In this document: in pieces, positions 8,353 through 18,940 of the stretch
Layout: each line of letters opens with the position of its first letter
Numbering within the stretch: the stretch's first letter is position 1
Assembly (NCBI RefSeq): GCF_000980875.1
Contig: NZ_LAYO01000110.1
Coordinates: forward strand, 62,001-126,000
Direction: 5' to 3'
Origin: Leucobacter sp. Ag1
Lineage (GTDB): Bacteria; Actinomycetota; Actinomycetes; Actinomycetales; Microbacteriaceae
DNA: 64,000 bases
Translations under genes and position numbers: made by a program
Notes under the pieces: model-generated
What the model was told of the DNA's origin: nothing
What the model saw: only the letters and a program-made list of their open reading frames with translations
Databases searched by the model: none

Positions 8353-9465
8353 ATGAGCACTCAGATCCTCGCCATCGGCACCGCAGTCCCCGAATCCCGG
8401 CTGCCGCAGCCGAGCACCCGCGACTTCTTCGCGGCGCAACCGGGGGTCGACCGCCTGACCGCCCGACTGATCGGAGCGGCCTTCGACTCCTCCGCCATCG
8501 ACAACCGCTACTCCGTGATCGGCGGTTTCGGAGCCGGCGAGAACCTGTTCACCGAGGACGGGGCGACATTGCGCGCGCCGTCGACCGGGGCTCGCAACGA
8601 GCTCTATCGGCGGGAGGCGCCGCTGCTCAGCGCCGCCGCCTCGCGCGAGGCCCTCGAACGCTCCGGCTACACGGCCGCGGAGGTGACACACGTCGTCACC
8701 GCCTCCTGCACCGGGTTCTTCGCGCCCGGCCCCGACTACCTGCTAGTGCGTCAGTTGGGGATCCCCACGAGCGCCGAGCGCACGCACATCGGATTCATGG
8801 GCTGCGCCGCCGCGTTCCCGGCGCTCCGCGCGGCCGCCCGTATCTGCGCCGCGCAACCCGGATCCGTCGTGCTCGTGGTCTGCACGGAGCTCTGCTCGCT
8901 GCATATCCGGTCGTCGAGCGATCCGGAGCAGATCGTCGCGTCCGCCGTGTTCGGCGACGGTGCGGGCGCCGCGATCGTCTCGTCGGCCCCGGCGAGACGG
9001 AGCGAAGCGCTGGAGGTGGGCGACTTCTCCACGGCGATCACCTCGGAAGGCGAGGCCGACATGGACTGGACGATCGGGGATCGCGGATTCGAGATGCGCC
9101 TGACCGCGAACGTGCCCCGGATCATCGGGCGCGAGATCGCCGGCGTCGTCGAGTCGATGATCGGGGCGGACGCCGATCCGCTGACCGAGATCGACGTCTG
9201 GGCCGTGCACCCGGGAGGTCGGAGCGTGCTCGACCGCGTGCAGGACGGTGTCGGTCTCGGCGACGGAGCGTTGGCGCACTCCCGCGCCATCCTGCGCGAC
9301 TTCGGCAACATGTCGAGCGCGACGATCCTGTTCATCCTGCAGCGGATCCTCGCGGATGCCGAGGTCGCCGACGGCGCTCGGATCGCCGGTCTGTGCTTCG
9401 GGCCGGGGCTGACCGTCGAGACGGCCCGATTCGTGCGGCGCACACGCGCGGATCAGCGGGCATGA
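8353..9465 (+). CDS. type III polyketide synthase (chalcone/alkylresorcinol synthase family)
   Basis: 370-residue ketosynthase-like enzyme that condenses an acyl starter with malonyl-CoA. The catalytic triad is visible: Cys119 in TASCTGFFAPG, His286 in VWAVHPGGRSVLD, and Asn319 in RDFGNMSSATILF; FGDGAGAAIV and the C-terminal CFGPGLTVE are also family features. It heads an operon with a methyltransferase and a flavin monooxygenase (ATGA overlaps), the same three activities as the Streptomyces srsABC operon for alkylresorcinols and alkylquinones (known). A phenolic-lipid product is therefore the best inference; starter and chain length cannot be read. No strong Shine-Dalgarno site; start chosen as the first ATG of the conserved frame. 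Confidence 0.92.
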   Translation: MSTQILAIGTAVPESRLPQPSTRDFFAAQPGVDRLTARLIGAAFDSSAIDNRYSVIGGFGAGENLFTEDGATLRAPSTGARNELYRREAPLLSAAASREALERSGYTAAEVTHVVTASCTGFFAPGPDYLLVRQLGIPTSAERTHIGFMGCAAAFPALRAAARICAAQPGSVVLVVCTELCSLHIRSSSDPEQIVASAVFGDGAGAAIVSSAPARRSEALEVGDFSTAITSEGEADMDWTIGDRGFEMRLTANVPRIIGREIAGVVESMIGADADPLTEIDVWAVHPGGRSVLDRVQDGVGLGDGALAHSRAILRDFGNMSSATILFILQRILADAEVADGARIAGLCFGPGLTVETARFVRRTRADQRA

Positions 9466-10181
9466 AGCCGCCCGGCCCCGGCCTCGCACAGCGTGACGAG
9501 GCGCTGACGGAGCTGATGGACGACCCGGACTGCGATCCCCGCCGCCTGCAGCGGACGCTGCGCGGCTTCGGCCTCGTCAATGGCGCCGTGTCGCGGTGGG
9601 GCGCGGTCTACCGCACGCTGCTCAGACCGATCCTCGCCGCGACGGAGGCGCCCGCGCGCGTGCTCGACATCGGATCGGGCGGCGGCGATGTGCTCCGGCG
9701 GCTGGCACGACTGGCCCGACGCGACGGCTTCGCGATCGATGGGCTCGGCGTGGACCCCGATCCGCGCGCACTCGACGCGGCGGGTCGGGGGCCGCGCACC
9801 CCCGGAGTCCGGTTCACGTGCGCGACGAGCGCGGAGATCCGCCGCTCGGGCGACACCTTCGACCTCGTCGTCTCGAACCACGTGCTGCACCACCTCGACG
9901 AGGCATCCTTCGACGCGCTGATCGACGACTCGAGCGCGCTCGCCGCGCGCGCCTGCGTCCACTCGGACATCGCCCGCGGGCGGCTCGCCTACGCGGCGTT
10001 CTCGGTCGCGGCGCTCCCCGTCGCCCCGGGCACGTTCCTCCGGGTCGACGGGCTGCGGAGCATCCGACGGAGCTACACCCCCGCCGAGCTCACCGCGCGG
10101 CTCCCCGCCGAGTGGCGGGTGGAGACCGTCGGCCGGTTCCGCCTGCTCGCGGTGCGCCGCTTCTCCGGGGCGCCCCGATGA
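9462..10181 (+). CDS. class I SAM-dependent methyltransferase of the PKS operon
   Basis: 239 residues with a Rossmann-type methyltransferase domain: motif I VLDIGSGGGDVLRRL (~residues 66-80), an acidic residue after beta-2 in GLGVDPDP, and motif IV region FDLVVSNHVLHHLDE (~residues 136-150). The C-terminal part (GTFLRVDGLRSIRRSYTP) resembles MTs that act on polyketide or quinone rings. ATG overlaps the PKS stop (ATGA). Probably methylates the resorcinol or quinone product of the PKS (inference from context). It belongs to the class I fold, so it need not be an SrsB orthologue even though the operon logic is the same. Confidence 0.88.
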   Translation: MKPPGPGLAQRDEALTELMDDPDCDPRRLQRTLRGFGLVNGAVSRWGAVYRTLLRPILAATEAPARVLDIGSGGGDVLRRLARLARRDGFAIDGLGVDPDPRALDAAGRGPRTPGVRFTCATSAEIRRSGDTFDLVVSNHVLHHLDEASFDALIDDSSALAARACVHSDIARGRLAYAAFSVAALPVAPGTFLRVDGLRSIRRSYTPAELTARLPAEWRVETVGRFRLLAVRRFSGAPR

Positions 10182-11419
10182 CCGCCCGCGTCGATCACGA
10201 GGCGATCGTCGTCGGCGCGGGCCCGAGCGGGCGTTTCCTCGCCTCGGAGCTCGCCCGGCAGGGCATCGACGTGCTGCTGGTCGAGCGCCGGAGCGCACCC
10301 GCGGAGCCCGGCGTGGTACCTCCTCAGGGAGGCCGCGCGATCGGTCTGCACCCGCCCGCGCTCGCCGCGCTCGAGCCGTCCGGCGCGACCGAACTCCTGC
10401 TGGCGCTCGCCGCGCGGGTCGAACGGGGCCTCGCCTACGACGGACCCCGCCGGCTCGCGGTCCTCGACTTCGCGAGGCCCGGGCGTCGCTTTCCCTTCGC
10501 GGTCTCGGTCCCCCAGTCCGCGACCGAGCACGCCGTATCGCTCGATGCTCCGGAGCCGAGCTTCGACGCGGAGGTGCGATCGGTCGTGCCGTACCCCGAC
10601 CGGGTCGTCCTGGAGATCGTGCGGAACGAGCAGGAGCAGGAACTCACCGCGCGCGCCGTCGTGCTCGCGACCGGCGCCGCCGGCCGGGTGCTCGCGCTGC
10701 CGTACGCGCGCCTCGCCGCCCGCGAGTATCCCGACCGCTTCCTGATGTCGGATTCCGCGGAAGCGTTCGATCGGCGCGGCGACGACCGCACAGCCGTCAT
10801 TGCGCTCGATCCTCGCGGGGTGCTCGAGTCCTTTCCGCTGGCGGGCGGCGGTCGTCGATTCGTGGCCGGATTCGGAGCAGAACCCGATGACGTGGGCGGT
10901 GCCAGTCTCGAGGACTCAGGGAATGGGCGATCCGGGCACGCCGCGCGTGCCTCGGAGCGGTTGCGGCGAGCCGTCGCGGAGCGTTCGGGCGACGCCGCGT
11001 CGGTTCCGGCGTTCGAGGCGGTCTCCGTGTTCCGGATCCGCCGCGCGCTGCTGGACCGGATGCGGCTCGACGCGGGCGGCAGGCTCTTCGCGATCGGCGA
11101 CGCGGCGCACGAGATCAGCCCGATCGGCGGGCAGGGAATGAACCTCGGCCTGCTCGACGCGGCCGGGCTCGCCCCGATCCTCGCCGCGCGTCTGCGCCTG
11201 GACGACGACCAGGATCGTGAGCTGGTCCGGTGGGAGCGGCAGCGCCTGGCTTCGGCGAGGACCGCGGCCCGCATCGCGGGCCTCAACACCGCGCTGGGTC
11301 GCCCGCGCGGCCGCCTCGAGCACACGGCGCTGCGGGCCTCGATCGGAACGACGATGCGGACGCCGTTGATCCGGACCGCGGCGAAGGCCTACACGATGGG
11401 CTTCGATCGCGCCGCGTGA
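10178..11419 (+). CDS. FAD-dependent monooxygenase (class A / UbiH-like) of the PKS operon
   Basis: 413 residues. The N-terminal FAD fold has IVVGAGPSGRFLASELARQG (residues ~10-29) and the ribose-binding acid in LLVERRSAP; the second FAD motif GDAAHEISPIGGQGMNLGLL (~residues 307-326) is diagnostic for p-hydroxybenzoate-hydroxylase-like hydroxylases. Likely hydroxylates the aromatic ring of the polyketide, giving a quinol or quinone, as SrsC does (family knowledge; the role here is inferred). ATG overlaps the methyltransferase stop. It is the last gene and ends 13 bp from the convergent ctaB stop, leaving no room for a terminator between them. Confidence 0.9.
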   Translation: MTARVDHEAIVVGAGPSGRFLASELARQGIDVLLVERRSAPAEPGVVPPQGGRAIGLHPPALAALEPSGATELLLALAARVERGLAYDGPRRLAVLDFARPGRRFPFAVSVPQSATEHAVSLDAPEPSFDAEVRSVVPYPDRVVLEIVRNEQEQELTARAVVLATGAAGRVLALPYARLAAREYPDRFLMSDSAEAFDRRGDDRTAVIALDPRGVLESFPLAGGGRRFVAGFGAEPDDVGGASLEDSGNGRSGHAARASERLRRAVAERSGDAASVPAFEAVSVFRIRRALLDRMRLDAGGRLFAIGDAAHEISPIGGQGMNLGLLDAAGLAPILAARLRLDDDQDRELVRWERQRLASARTAARIAGLNTALGRPRGRLEHTALRASIGTTMRTPLIRTAAKAYTMGFDRAA

Positions 11420-11432
11420 TGCGGGCGAGGGA

Positions 11433-12365
11433 TCAGAACGGCAGCAGCGCGTCCACCGCGATGAGGAGCGAGAGCACCGAGAGGTAGAGGTTCGCCGTGT
11501 GGAAGACCTGCATCGGCTTGCCCTCCTTGCCGCGGATCGCCTGCGCGTAGAGGCGGTGCGCCTGCACGATGAAGTAGGCGCCGAACGCGGTCGCCGCGAT
11601 CGAGTAGAGGAGGCCCATGTCGGCGACGGGGATGAGCAGCAGGCTCGCTACGACGGTCGCCCAGGTGTAGAGGATCACCTGGAGGCCGACGGTGACCCGG
11701 CCGCGCACCACGCCGAGCATCGGCACGCCGGCGGCGGCGTAGTCCTCGCGGTAGCGCATGGACAGCGGCCAGTAGTGGGCCGGGGTCCAGAGGAAGATGA
11801 CGAGGAAGAAGACCCACGCCGGCCAGTCGAGCGAACCGGTGACGGCGGCCCAGCCGATGAGCACCGGGAAGCAGCCGGCGATGCCGCCCCACACGATGTT
11901 CTGCTCGCTGTGGCGCTTGAGCACGATCGTGTAGATCACGACGTAGAAGAAGATCGCGGCGGCGGACAGCGCCGCCGCCAGCCAGTTGGTCGTGGCCCAG
12001 AGCCACGCGACCGACAGGATGCCGAGCACCCAGGAGAAGATCAGCGCGCCGCGGTCCGAGATCTCGCCGGTGACGAGCGGACGATTCTTGGTGCGCTTCA
12101 TCTTGCGATCCATGTCGCGGTCGATGTAGCAGTTGAACGCGCCCGCCGAGCCGGCGCTCATGGCGCCGCCGATGAGCGTCGCCAGCACCAGCCAGAGGTT
12201 CGGCACTCCGCGCTGCGCGAGGAACATCGCCGGGATCGTCACCACCAGCAGCAGCTCCATGACGCGAGGCTTGGTCAGCGACACGTATGCCTTCACGGTA
12301 CGGCGGAATCCCGGCCGCTGACGCGGCTCGTGGAGCTGTTCGGGGGCTGCGATCTCGGTGGACAT
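11433..12365 (-). CDS. ctaB: protoheme IX farnesyltransferase (heme O synthase)
   Basis: UbiA-superfamily membrane prenyltransferase that adds a farnesyl chain to heme B. 310 residues, about nine helices. The Asp-rich motif NCYIDRDMDRKMKRTKNRPL (residues ~91-110) and the second loop region TPAHYWPLSMRYREDY are typical of CtaB/COX10. It is divergent from tkt, the conserved arrangement in actinobacteria (known). The ATG at 12363-12365 has GAGAG only 2 nt upstream and a TATCAT hexamer 8 nt upstream, so a leaderless message is possible. Product feeds CtaA (3657-4589). Confidence 0.96.
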   Translation of the reverse strand: MSTEIAAPEQLHEPRQRPGFRRTVKAYVSLTKPRVMELLLVVTIPAMFLAQRGVPNLWLVLATLIGGAMSAGSAGAFNCYIDRDMDRKMKRTKNRPLVTGEISDRGALIFSWVLGILSVAWLWATTNWLAAALSAAAIFFYVVIYTIVLKRHSEQNIVWGGIAGCFPVLIGWAAVTGSLDWPAWVFFLVIFLWTPAHYWPLSMRYREDYAAAGVPMLGVVRGRVTVGLQVILYTWATVVASLLLIPVADMGLLYSIAATAFGAYFIVQAHRLYAQAIRGKEGKPMQVFHTANLYLSVLSLLIAVDALLPF

Positions 12366-12373
12366 CGCTCTCA

Positions 12374-12398
12374 ATGATATCCCGAGCCGCGGTAAGCT
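12374..12398. promoter_or_regulatory. candidate divergent -10 elements, ctaB and tkt
   Basis: Minus strand: TATCAT at 12374-12379, 8 nt before the ctaB start. Plus strand: TAAGCT at 12393-12398, about 54 nt before the tkt TTG. Neither has a clear -35 element. The whole divergent gap is 86 bp. Confidence 0.35.
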
Positions 12399-12451
12399 GG
12401 GACCCGGTCTGCGCGGCCTTCGCGCAATCAACGGTTCCGAGAGGCTGGGCA

Positions 12452-14542
12452 TTGGCAAACGAACTGCAGTGGGATGAACTCGACGATCGCGCGGTGGACA
12501 CCGCTCGTGTGCTGGCCGCGGACGCGGTCGAGAAAGTGGGCAACGGCCATCCCGGCACCGCGATCAGCCTCGCCCCGGTCTCGTATCTGCTGCACCAGAA
12601 GGTGATGCGGCACGATCCGGCCGACGCCGACTGGGTGGGCCGCGACCGCTTCATCCTCTCAGTGGGGCACTCGTCCCTGACCCAGTACGTGCAGCTCTAC
12701 CTCGGCGGCTACGGCCTCGAGCTCGAGGATCTCGAGTCGCTGCGCACCTGGGGCTCGAAGACCCCCGGCCACCCCGAGTACGGGCACACCAAGGGCGTCG
12801 AGATCACCACCGGCCCGCTCGGCCAGGGCCTCGCCTCCGCCGTCGGCTTCGCCTACGCGGCGCGCTACGAGCGCGGGCTCTTCGATCCCGAGGCCGCTCC
12901 GGGCACCAGCCCCTTCGACCACTTCATCTACGTCGTCGCCGGCGATGGCGACCTGCAGGAGGGCGTGACCAGCGAGGCGTCGTCGCTCGCGGGCCACCAG
13001 GAGCTCGGCAACCTGATCGCGATCTACGACTCCAACCAGATCTCGATCGAGGACGACACCGACATCTCCTTCTCCGAGGACGTGGCGAAGCGCTACGAGT
13101 CCTACGGCTGGCAGGTCATCGAGGTCGATTGGAAGAAGACCGGATCCTACGTCGAGGACGTCGCCGAGCTCTACACCGCGATCGAGGCCGCCAAGGCCGA
13201 GACCGGAAAGCCGAGCCTCATCATCCTCAAGACCATCATCGGCTGGCCCTCGCCCGGCAAGCAGAACACGGGCGGGATCCACGGTTCCGCCCTCGGCGCG
13301 GAGGAGCTCGCCGGACTCAAGACCGTGCTCGGCTTCGATCCCGAACAGCGCTTCGCCGTCGCCCCCGAGGTCATCTCGCACACCCGCGAGGCCGTCGCCC
13401 GCGGCGCTGAGAAGCGGGCCGCCTGGCAGGCCGACTTCGACGCCTGGGCCGCGGCCAACCCCGAGCGCAAGGCGCTGTTCGACCGCGTCGAGGCGCAGGA
13501 GCTGCCCGCCGAGGCCGCCGAGGTGCTGCCCGAGTTCGAGCCCGGCACGAGCATCGCGACGCGCGCGGCGAGCGGCAAGGTACTGAACGCGCTCGGCCCC
13601 GTGATGCCCGAGCTGTGGGGCGGCTCGGCCGACCTCGCGGGCTCCAACAACACGACCATCGCCGGCGCGGCATCCTTCGTGCCCGCCCACCACTCGACCG
13701 GCGCCTGGACCGGCAACGACTACGGGCGCGTGCTGCACTTCGGCATCCGCGAGCACGCCATGGGCTCGATCCTCAACGGGATCCAGCTGCACGGCAAGAC
13801 GCGCAGCTACGGCGGCACCTTCCTCATCTTCAGCGACTACATGCGTCCCGCGGTCCGTCTCGCGGCGCTCATGAACGTGCCGAGCGTCTTCGTCTGGACC
13901 CACGATTCGATCGCCCTCGGCGAGGACGGCCCGACGCACCAGCCGATCGAGCAGCTCGCCACGCTCCGCGCGATCCCGAACCTCGCGATGGTGCGCCCCG
14001 CCGACGCCAACGAGGTCTCGGTCGCGTGGCACGAGATCCTCACCCGCCACGCGGGCCCCACCGGCATCGCACTGACCCGCCAGAACGTCCCCGTGCTGCC
14101 GCGCGGTGGCGACTTCGCGACCGCGGAGCAGGCCGCGGAGGGCGTTCGTCGCGGCGCCTACGTGCTCGCGGACTCCCCCACGGGCACCGTCGACGTGCTG
14201 CTCATCGCGACGGGCTCCGAGGTGCAGCTCGCCGTCGAGGCGCGCGAGATCCTCGCCGCCGAGGGCGTCGGCGCGCGCGTCGTCAGCGCTCCCTGCCTCG
14301 AGTGGTTCGCCGAGCAGACCGCCGAGTACCGCGAGAGCGTACTGCCCGCGGCCGTCACCGCGCGCGTCAGCGTCGAGGCCGGCCTCTCGCTCGGCTGGGA
14401 GCGCTACGTGGGCGACCGCGGCCGCTCCGTCTCGATCGAGCACTTCGGCGCCTCCGCCGACTACCAGACCCTGTTCCGCGAGTTCGGGATCACCACCGAG
14501 GCCGTCGTCTCCGCCGCGCGCGAGACCGTCGCCGCCGTCTGA
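12452..14542 (+). CDS. tkt: transketolase
   Basis: Thiamine-diphosphate enzyme of the non-oxidative pentose phosphate pathway, 696 residues, normal family length. The TPP motif is seen as [19 protein letters not shown] (~residues 168-186), the substrate-binding His region as GNGHPGTA near residue 28, and the pyrimidine-domain motif [15 protein letters not shown]. Start: no ATG fits. A TTG at 12452 has GAGAGG at 12439-12444 (spacing 7) and gives [20 protein letters not shown], the normal N-terminus. First gene of tkt-tal-pgi-zwf-opcA-pgl. Confidence 0.97.
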   Translation: MANELQWDELDDRAVDTARVLAADAVEKVGNGHPGTAISLAPVSYLLHQKVMRHDPADADWVGRDRFILSVGHSSLTQYVQLYLGGYGLELEDLESLRTWGSKTPGHPEYGHTKGVEITTGPLGQGLASAVGFAYAARYERGLFDPEAAPGTSPFDHFIYVVAGDGDLQEGVTSEASSLAGHQELGNLIAIYDSNQISIEDDTDISFSEDVAKRYESYGWQVIEVDWKKTGSYVEDVAELYTAIEAAKAETGKPSLIILKTIIGWPSPGKQNTGGIHGSALGAEELAGLKTVLGFDPEQRFAVAPEVISHTREAVARGAEKRAAWQADFDAWAAANPERKALFDRVEAQELPAEAAEVLPEFEPGTSIATRAASGKVLNALGPVMPELWGGSADLAGSNNTTIAGAASFVPAHHSTGAWTGNDYGRVLHFGIREHAMGSILNGIQLHGKTRSYGGTFLIFSDYMRPAVRLAALMNVPSVFVWTHDSIALGEDGPTHQPIEQLATLRAIPNLAMVRPADANEVSVAWHEILTRHAGPTGIALTRQNVPVLPRGGDFATAEQAAEGVRRGAYVLADSPTGTVDVLLIATGSEVQLAVEAREILAAEGVGARVVSAPCLEWFAEQTAEYRESVLPAAVTARVSVEAGLSLGWERYVGDRGRSVSIEHFGASADYQTLFREFGITTEAVVSAARETVAAV

Positions 14543-14562
14543 CCCGCTGAAAGGACCGAACG

Positions 14563-15684
14563 ATGAACGCATCACCCACCGCCGAGCTCAGCACCGCCGG
14601 CGTCAGCATCTGGCTCGATGACCTCTCGCGCTCGCGCATCGAGAGCGGCAACCTGGTCGAGCTGATCGGCTCGCGCAACGTGGTCGGCGTGACCACGAAT
14701 CCGACGATCTTCGCGAACGCGCTCGCCAAGGGCCACGGGTACGATTCCCGCATCGCCGATTGCGCGAGGCGCGGACTCGACGTCACCGAGACCATCTTCG
14801 AGCTGACCACCGCCGACGTGGCCGACGCCTGCGACATCTTCGCCGACGTCTACGCCGCATCGAACGGCCTCGACGGCCGGGTCTCGATCGAGGTCGAGCC
14901 GGGTCTCGCCCGCGACACCGCGGGCACCGCGGCGCAGGCGAAGCAGCTCTGGGAGCGCGTCGGCAAGCCGAACGCGATGATCAAGATCCCCGCGACGGTC
15001 GAGGGCCTCGAAGCCATCACCGAGACCATCGCGGCCGGTATCAGCGTCAATGTGACCCTGATCTTCAGCCTGGAGCGCTACCGCCAGGTGATCAACGCAT
15101 ACCTGACCGGGCTCGAGCGGGCCCGCGAGGCCGGCATCGACCTGTCGACGATCCACTCGGTCGCGTCGTTCTTCGTGTCGCGCGTCGACACCGAGATCGA
15201 TGCGCGGCTGCGTGCCGCCGGCACCGACGAGGCCCTGGCGCTCACCGGCGCCGCGGGCGTCGCGAACGCACGCCTCGCCTACGAGGTCTTCGAGCAGTCC
15301 TTCGCCTCCGAGCGCGCCGCGCTGCTGCGCGCGGCGGGTGCCAACCCCCAGCGTCCGCTCTGGGCGTCCACGGGCGTCAAGGATCCCGCGCTGCCCGACA
15401 CGCTCTACGTGATCGACCTGGTCGCGCCCGGCGTCGTCAACACGATGCCGGAGGCCACCCTCGAGGCCGTCGCCGACCACGGCGAGGTCCGCGGCGACAC
15501 CGTCAGCGGCACCTACCGCGAGGCGGATCAGGTGCTCAACGCGATCGACGCGCAGGGCGTCGACTACGCGGAGGTGACCGAGCTGCTCGAGGTCGAGGGT
15601 CTGCAGAAGTTCGACGTGTCCTGGGCGGAGCTCGTCGAGACCGTCAGAGGCGCGCTGAGCGCCGCTCGGGAGGACGTGCGGTGA
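14563..15684 (+). CDS. tal: transaldolase
   Basis: Transfers the dihydroxyacetone unit in the non-oxidative pentose phosphate pathway. 373 residues, the long transaldolase form usual in actinobacteria. The N-terminal [14 protein letters not shown] (~residues 41-54) and Schiff-base lysine segment [15 protein letters not shown] (~residues 139-153) are visible, with [19 protein letters not shown] near residue 265. 20 nt after tkt with AAAGGA ahead of the ATG. The stop overlaps the pgi GTG start (GTGA). Confidence 0.97.
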   Translation: MNASPTAELSTAGVSIWLDDLSRSRIESGNLVELIGSRNVVGVTTNPTIFANALAKGHGYDSRIADCARRGLDVTETIFELTTADVADACDIFADVYAASNGLDGRVSIEVEPGLARDTAGTAAQAKQLWERVGKPNAMIKIPATVEGLEAITETIAAGISVNVTLIFSLERYRQVINAYLTGLERAREAGIDLSTIHSVASFFVSRVDTEIDARLRAAGTDEALALTGAAGVANARLAYEVFEQSFASERAALLRAAGANPQRPLWASTGVKDPALPDTLYVIDLVAPGVVNTMPEATLEAVADHGEVRGDTVSGTYREADQVLNAIDAQGVDYAEVTELLEVEGLQKFDVSWAELVETVRGALSAAREDVR

Positions 15685-17432
15685 ACCCGGTCGTGCGGAT
15701 GGGGAACGGGCAACCTCTGACGCGCGAGCGTTCGGCCGACGAGCCGAACGGCAGCCCACTGGCTGACCAACCCGGCGGCACCGCGGGTGCTGCCGCCGAC
15801 GGTTCGGTCGAGGCGCTCCTGGAGCGCCTCGTCTCCGGCCGCATCGCGAGCCGGATCGCGGCGCACGACGCCGCGATCTGGGGGCCCGAGGCCGAGGCCG
15901 AGGCACGGATCCGTCTGGGATGGACCGATGCCTCGGCTCGGGCCGCGGAGCTGCTGAGCGGCATCGCCGAACTGCGGAGCGATTTCGCCTCGCGCGGCAT
16001 CGATCGGATCGTGCTGTGCGGCATGGGCGGTTCGAGCCTCGCACCCGAGGTCATCACCCGGCACGACGGCGTCGGGCTCGTCGTGCTCGACTCGACGCAC
16101 CCGGACCAGGTGCGACGCGCGCTCTCGGGCGACCTCGCGCGGACCGCGGTCGTCGTGAGCTCCAAGTCCGGATCCACCATCGAGACCCGGAGCCACCGCG
16201 CGACCTTCGCCCAGGCGTTCCGCGACGCGGGCATCGATCCCGCGGATCGCATCGTCGTGGTGACGGATCCCGGCTCCCCCCTCGAGGCCTCCGCGCGCGA
16301 CGCGGGGCAGCGGGTGTTCATCTCCGACCCGAACGTGGGCGGCCGGTACTCCGCGCTGACCGCCTTCGGGCTCGTCCCCTCGGGGCTCGCCGGCGCCGAT
16401 GTCGCCGCGCTCGTCGCCGAGGCGGAGGGCGTGCGCGAGGCGCTCGCGACCGATGCACCCGAAAACCCCGCGCTGCAGCTCGCCGCCGCGATCGCCGTGG
16501 GGCTTCCCGAGCGGTTCGCGCTGGCCATCGCCGAGGCCGCCGATGCCCGCTGGGGGCTCGGCGACTGGATCGAACAGCTCGTGGCCGAATCGACCGGCAA
16601 ATCGGGACAGGGCGTGCTCCCCGTCGTGCTGGATCCCGCCGCCCCCGAGCTCGTCGAAGGCCTCCCGACGACCGCGCTCGGCGTCACCGTCGGCGCCGTC
16701 GATAACGGTGAGGTCCCGTCCGCGCCGCGGCTCGACCTCTCGGCGTCCGGTCCCCTCGGAGCCCAGATGCTCACCTGGGAGGTCGCGACCGCCGCCCTCG
16801 GCTTCCTCATGGGGATCGACCCGTTCGACCAGCCGGACGTCGAGTCGGCGAAGGTCGCTGCTCGGGCCGCCCTCGACGATGCGCACGGCACGATCCCGGC
16901 GATCGGTGCGATCGGCGACTCCTCCGGCACCGCCGATCTCGGCATCGAGGTGCTCGCCGCACCTTCGGGCGCCCTCCCGGCCACGATCGCCGAGCTCATC
17001 GCGTCGCTCCGCGCCGCCGTCGGCCCGGCCGGCTACCTCGCGATCCAGGCCTATCTCGACCGCGAGGGCGGCACTTCCGAGGCGCTGCACGCGCTCCGGG
17101 CCGCCGCGGCGGAACGGCTCCTGGCCCCCGTCACCTTCGGCTGGGGTCCCCGTTTCCTGCACTCCACGGGGCAGCTGCACAAGGGCGGCCCTGCGGTGGG
17201 CGTCTTCCTGCAGATCCTCGACGCGGCAGAGCCCGAACTGGCCATCGCCGAGTCGGACTCCGGTTTCGGGGAGCTCATCGCTGCGCAGGCCCGCGGAGAT
17301 CGCGACGTGCTCGTCGAGCGCGGACGTCCGGTGTTCGCGCTGCGCTGCGCCGACCCGGCCGCCGCCGCGCGCACGATCGCGGCCGCGTTCTCCGATGCGC
17401 CGTCGCAGGGCACCGAGGAGGCCTCTGCGTGA
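15681..17432 (+). CDS. pgi: glucose-6-phosphate isomerase
   Basis: Interconverts glucose-6-P and fructose-6-P, linking glycolysis with the oxidative branch encoded just downstream. 583 residues. SIS-domain features: [15 protein letters not shown] (~residues 112-126), [19 protein letters not shown] (~residues 157-175), and the late [20 protein letters not shown] segment that aligns with the actinobacterial Pgi C-terminus. The GTG at 15681 has GGAGG at good spacing and overlaps the tal stop. The first ~35 residues (polar, Gly/Ala/Asp-rich) look like an extra N-terminal segment compared with typical relatives; a later start is not supported by a ribosome site. Confidence 0.93.
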   Translation: MNPVVRMGNGQPLTRERSADEPNGSPLADQPGGTAGAAADGSVEALLERLVSGRIASRIAAHDAAIWGPEAEAEARIRLGWTDASARAAELLSGIAELRSDFASRGIDRIVLCGMGGSSLAPEVITRHDGVGLVVLDSTHPDQVRRALSGDLARTAVVVSSKSGSTIETRSHRATFAQAFRDAGIDPADRIVVVTDPGSPLEASARDAGQRVFISDPNVGGRYSALTAFGLVPSGLAGADVAALVAEAEGVREALATDAPENPALQLAAAIAVGLPERFALAIAEAADARWGLGDWIEQLVAESTGKSGQGVLPVVLDPAAPELVEGLPTTALGVTVGAVDNGEVPSAPRLDLSASGPLGAQMLTWEVATAALGFLMGIDPFDQPDVESAKVAARAALDDAHGTIPAIGAIGDSSGTADLGIEVLAAPSGALPATIAELIASLRAAVGPAGYLAIQAYLDREGGTSEALHALRAAAAERLLAPVTFGWGPRFLHSTGQLHKGGPAVGVFLQILDAAEPELAIAESDSGFGELIAAQARGDRDVLVERGRPVFALRCADPAAAARTIAAAFSDAPSQGTEEASA

Positions 17433-18940
17433 TCGGGAATCCGCTCCGCTCCCCCGACGACCTCCGACTCGACCGCGTCGCCGGCCCCTGCGCCATCGTG
17501 CTCTTCGGCGTGACCGGCGACCTCGCCCGCAAGAAGCTGCTGCCCGCGATCTACGACCTCGCGAACCGCGGCCTGCTGCCCCCGGGCTTCGCCCTCGTCG
17601 GGTTCGGCCGACGCGAGTGGAGCGACGAGGAGTTCACGCAGGTCGTGCGCGAGGCCGTCGACGCGCACGCGCGCACCCCGTTCGATCCGGACACCTGGGA
17701 GCAGTTCTGCACCGGGATCCGCTTCGTCACCGGCGCCTTCGATGAGGCCGCGGCCTACGAGCGCCTCGCCGAGGTGCTCGGCGAGCTCGAGCGGGATCGT
17801 GGAACCGGGGGCAACACCGCGTTCTACCTGTCGATCCCGCCCAAGACGTTCCAGACCGTGAGCACGCAGCTGCGCGACGTCGGCCTCGCCGAATCCCCGT
17901 CGAACAGCTGGCGCCGGGTCGTCATCGAGAAGCCGTTCGGGCACGACCTCGAGAGCTCGCAGGAGCTCGGCCGCGCCATCGACGCGGTGTTCCCGCCCGA
18001 GCACGTCTTCCGCATCGACCACTACCTCGGCAAGGAGACGGTGCAGAACCTGCTCGCGCTCCGCTTCGCGAACGTGTTTTACGAACCGATCTGGAACGCC
18101 GAGCACGTCGACCACGTGCAGATCACGATGGCGGAGGACATCGGCGTCGCCGGCCGTGCCGGCTACTACGACGGCATCGGGGCGGCGCGGGACGTGATCC
18201 AGAACCACCTGCTGCAGCTGCTCGCGCTGACGGCGATGGATCGACCCGCGAGCCTCGGTGCCGACGATCTGCGGGCGGCGAAGGAGCGGGTGCTCGAGTC
18301 GGTGGTGCTGCCCGACGATCTCGTCGAGACCACCGCGCGAGGCCAGTACCTCGGCGGCTGGCAGGGCGGCGCGAGCGTCACCGGGTTCCTCGAGGAGGAG
18401 GGCATGGCCCCGCACTCCACGACCGAGACTTTCGCGGCGATCACCCTCGGGATCGATACGCCCCGCTGGCGCGGAGTGCCGTTCTATCTGCGCACCGGCA
18501 AGCGCTTGGCCAAGCGCGTCACCGAGATCGCCATCGTCTTCAAGAAGGCCGTCGATCCGCTGGTCGCTCCCGAGATGCTCGGCAACAACGCCCTCGTGAT
18601 CCGGGTGCAGCCCGACGAGGGCGTGACCACCCGGTTCTCGTCCAAGGTGCCCGGCCCCGGTCTGCAGATCCGCGACGTCACCATGGACTTCGGCTACAGC
18701 CACGCCTTCACCGAGGCCAGTCCGGAAGCGTACGAGCGGCTGATCCTCGACGTGCTGCTGGGCGAGCCCCCGCTCTTCCCCGGCCAGCGCGAAGTGGAGC
18801 TCTCCTGGCGGATCCTCGATCCGATCGAGGAGGCCTGGAGCACGAGCGGAGCGCCCGAACCCTACCATCCGGGCGGATGGGGCCCGACGAGCGCCGAGCG
18901 GATGCTCGGTCGCAGCGGCCGCGCTTGGAGGATGCCGTGA
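17429..18940 (+). CDS. zwf: glucose-6-phosphate 1-dehydrogenase
   Basis: First enzyme of the oxidative pentose phosphate pathway, making NADPH. 503 residues. Nucleotide-binding LFGVTGDLARKKLLPA (~residues 27-42), the substrate motif FRIDHYLGKETVQNLLALRF (~residues 191-210) with the catalytic His, and VIEKPFGHDLESS are all visible. GTG start inside the pgi stop (GTGA). Followed by opcA through another GTGA overlap; OpcA is the allosteric partner in actinobacteria (known). Confidence 0.98.
   Translation: MIGNPLRSPDDLRLDRVAGPCAIVLFGVTGDLARKKLLPAIYDLANRGLLPPGFALVGFGRREWSDEEFTQVVREAVDAHARTPFDPDTWEQFCTGIRFVTGAFDEAAAYERLAEVLGELERDRGTGGNTAFYLSIPPKTFQTVSTQLRDVGLAESPSNSWRRVVIEKPFGHDLESSQELGRAIDAVFPPEHVFRIDHYLGKETVQNLLALRFANVFYEPIWNAEHVDHVQITMAEDIGVAGRAGYYDGIGAARDVIQNHLLQLLALTAMDRPASLGADDLRAAKERVLESVVLPDDLVETTARGQYLGGWQGGASVTGFLEEEGMAPHSTTETFAAITLGIDTPRWRGVPFYLRTGKRLAKRVTEIAIVFKKAVDPLVAPEMLGNNALVIRVQPDEGVTTRFSSKVPGPGLQIRDVTMDFGYSHAFTEASPEAYERLILDVLLGEPPLFPGQREVELSWRILDPIEEAWSTSGAPEPYHPGGWGPTSAERMLGRSGRAWRMP

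Noticed and set aside
4590-11432. Genomic island or mobile element between ctaA and ctaB
   Set aside because: No integrase, transposase, tRNA boundary or flanking direct repeats were seen, and codon style matches neighbours. The block is treated as ordinary accessory content.
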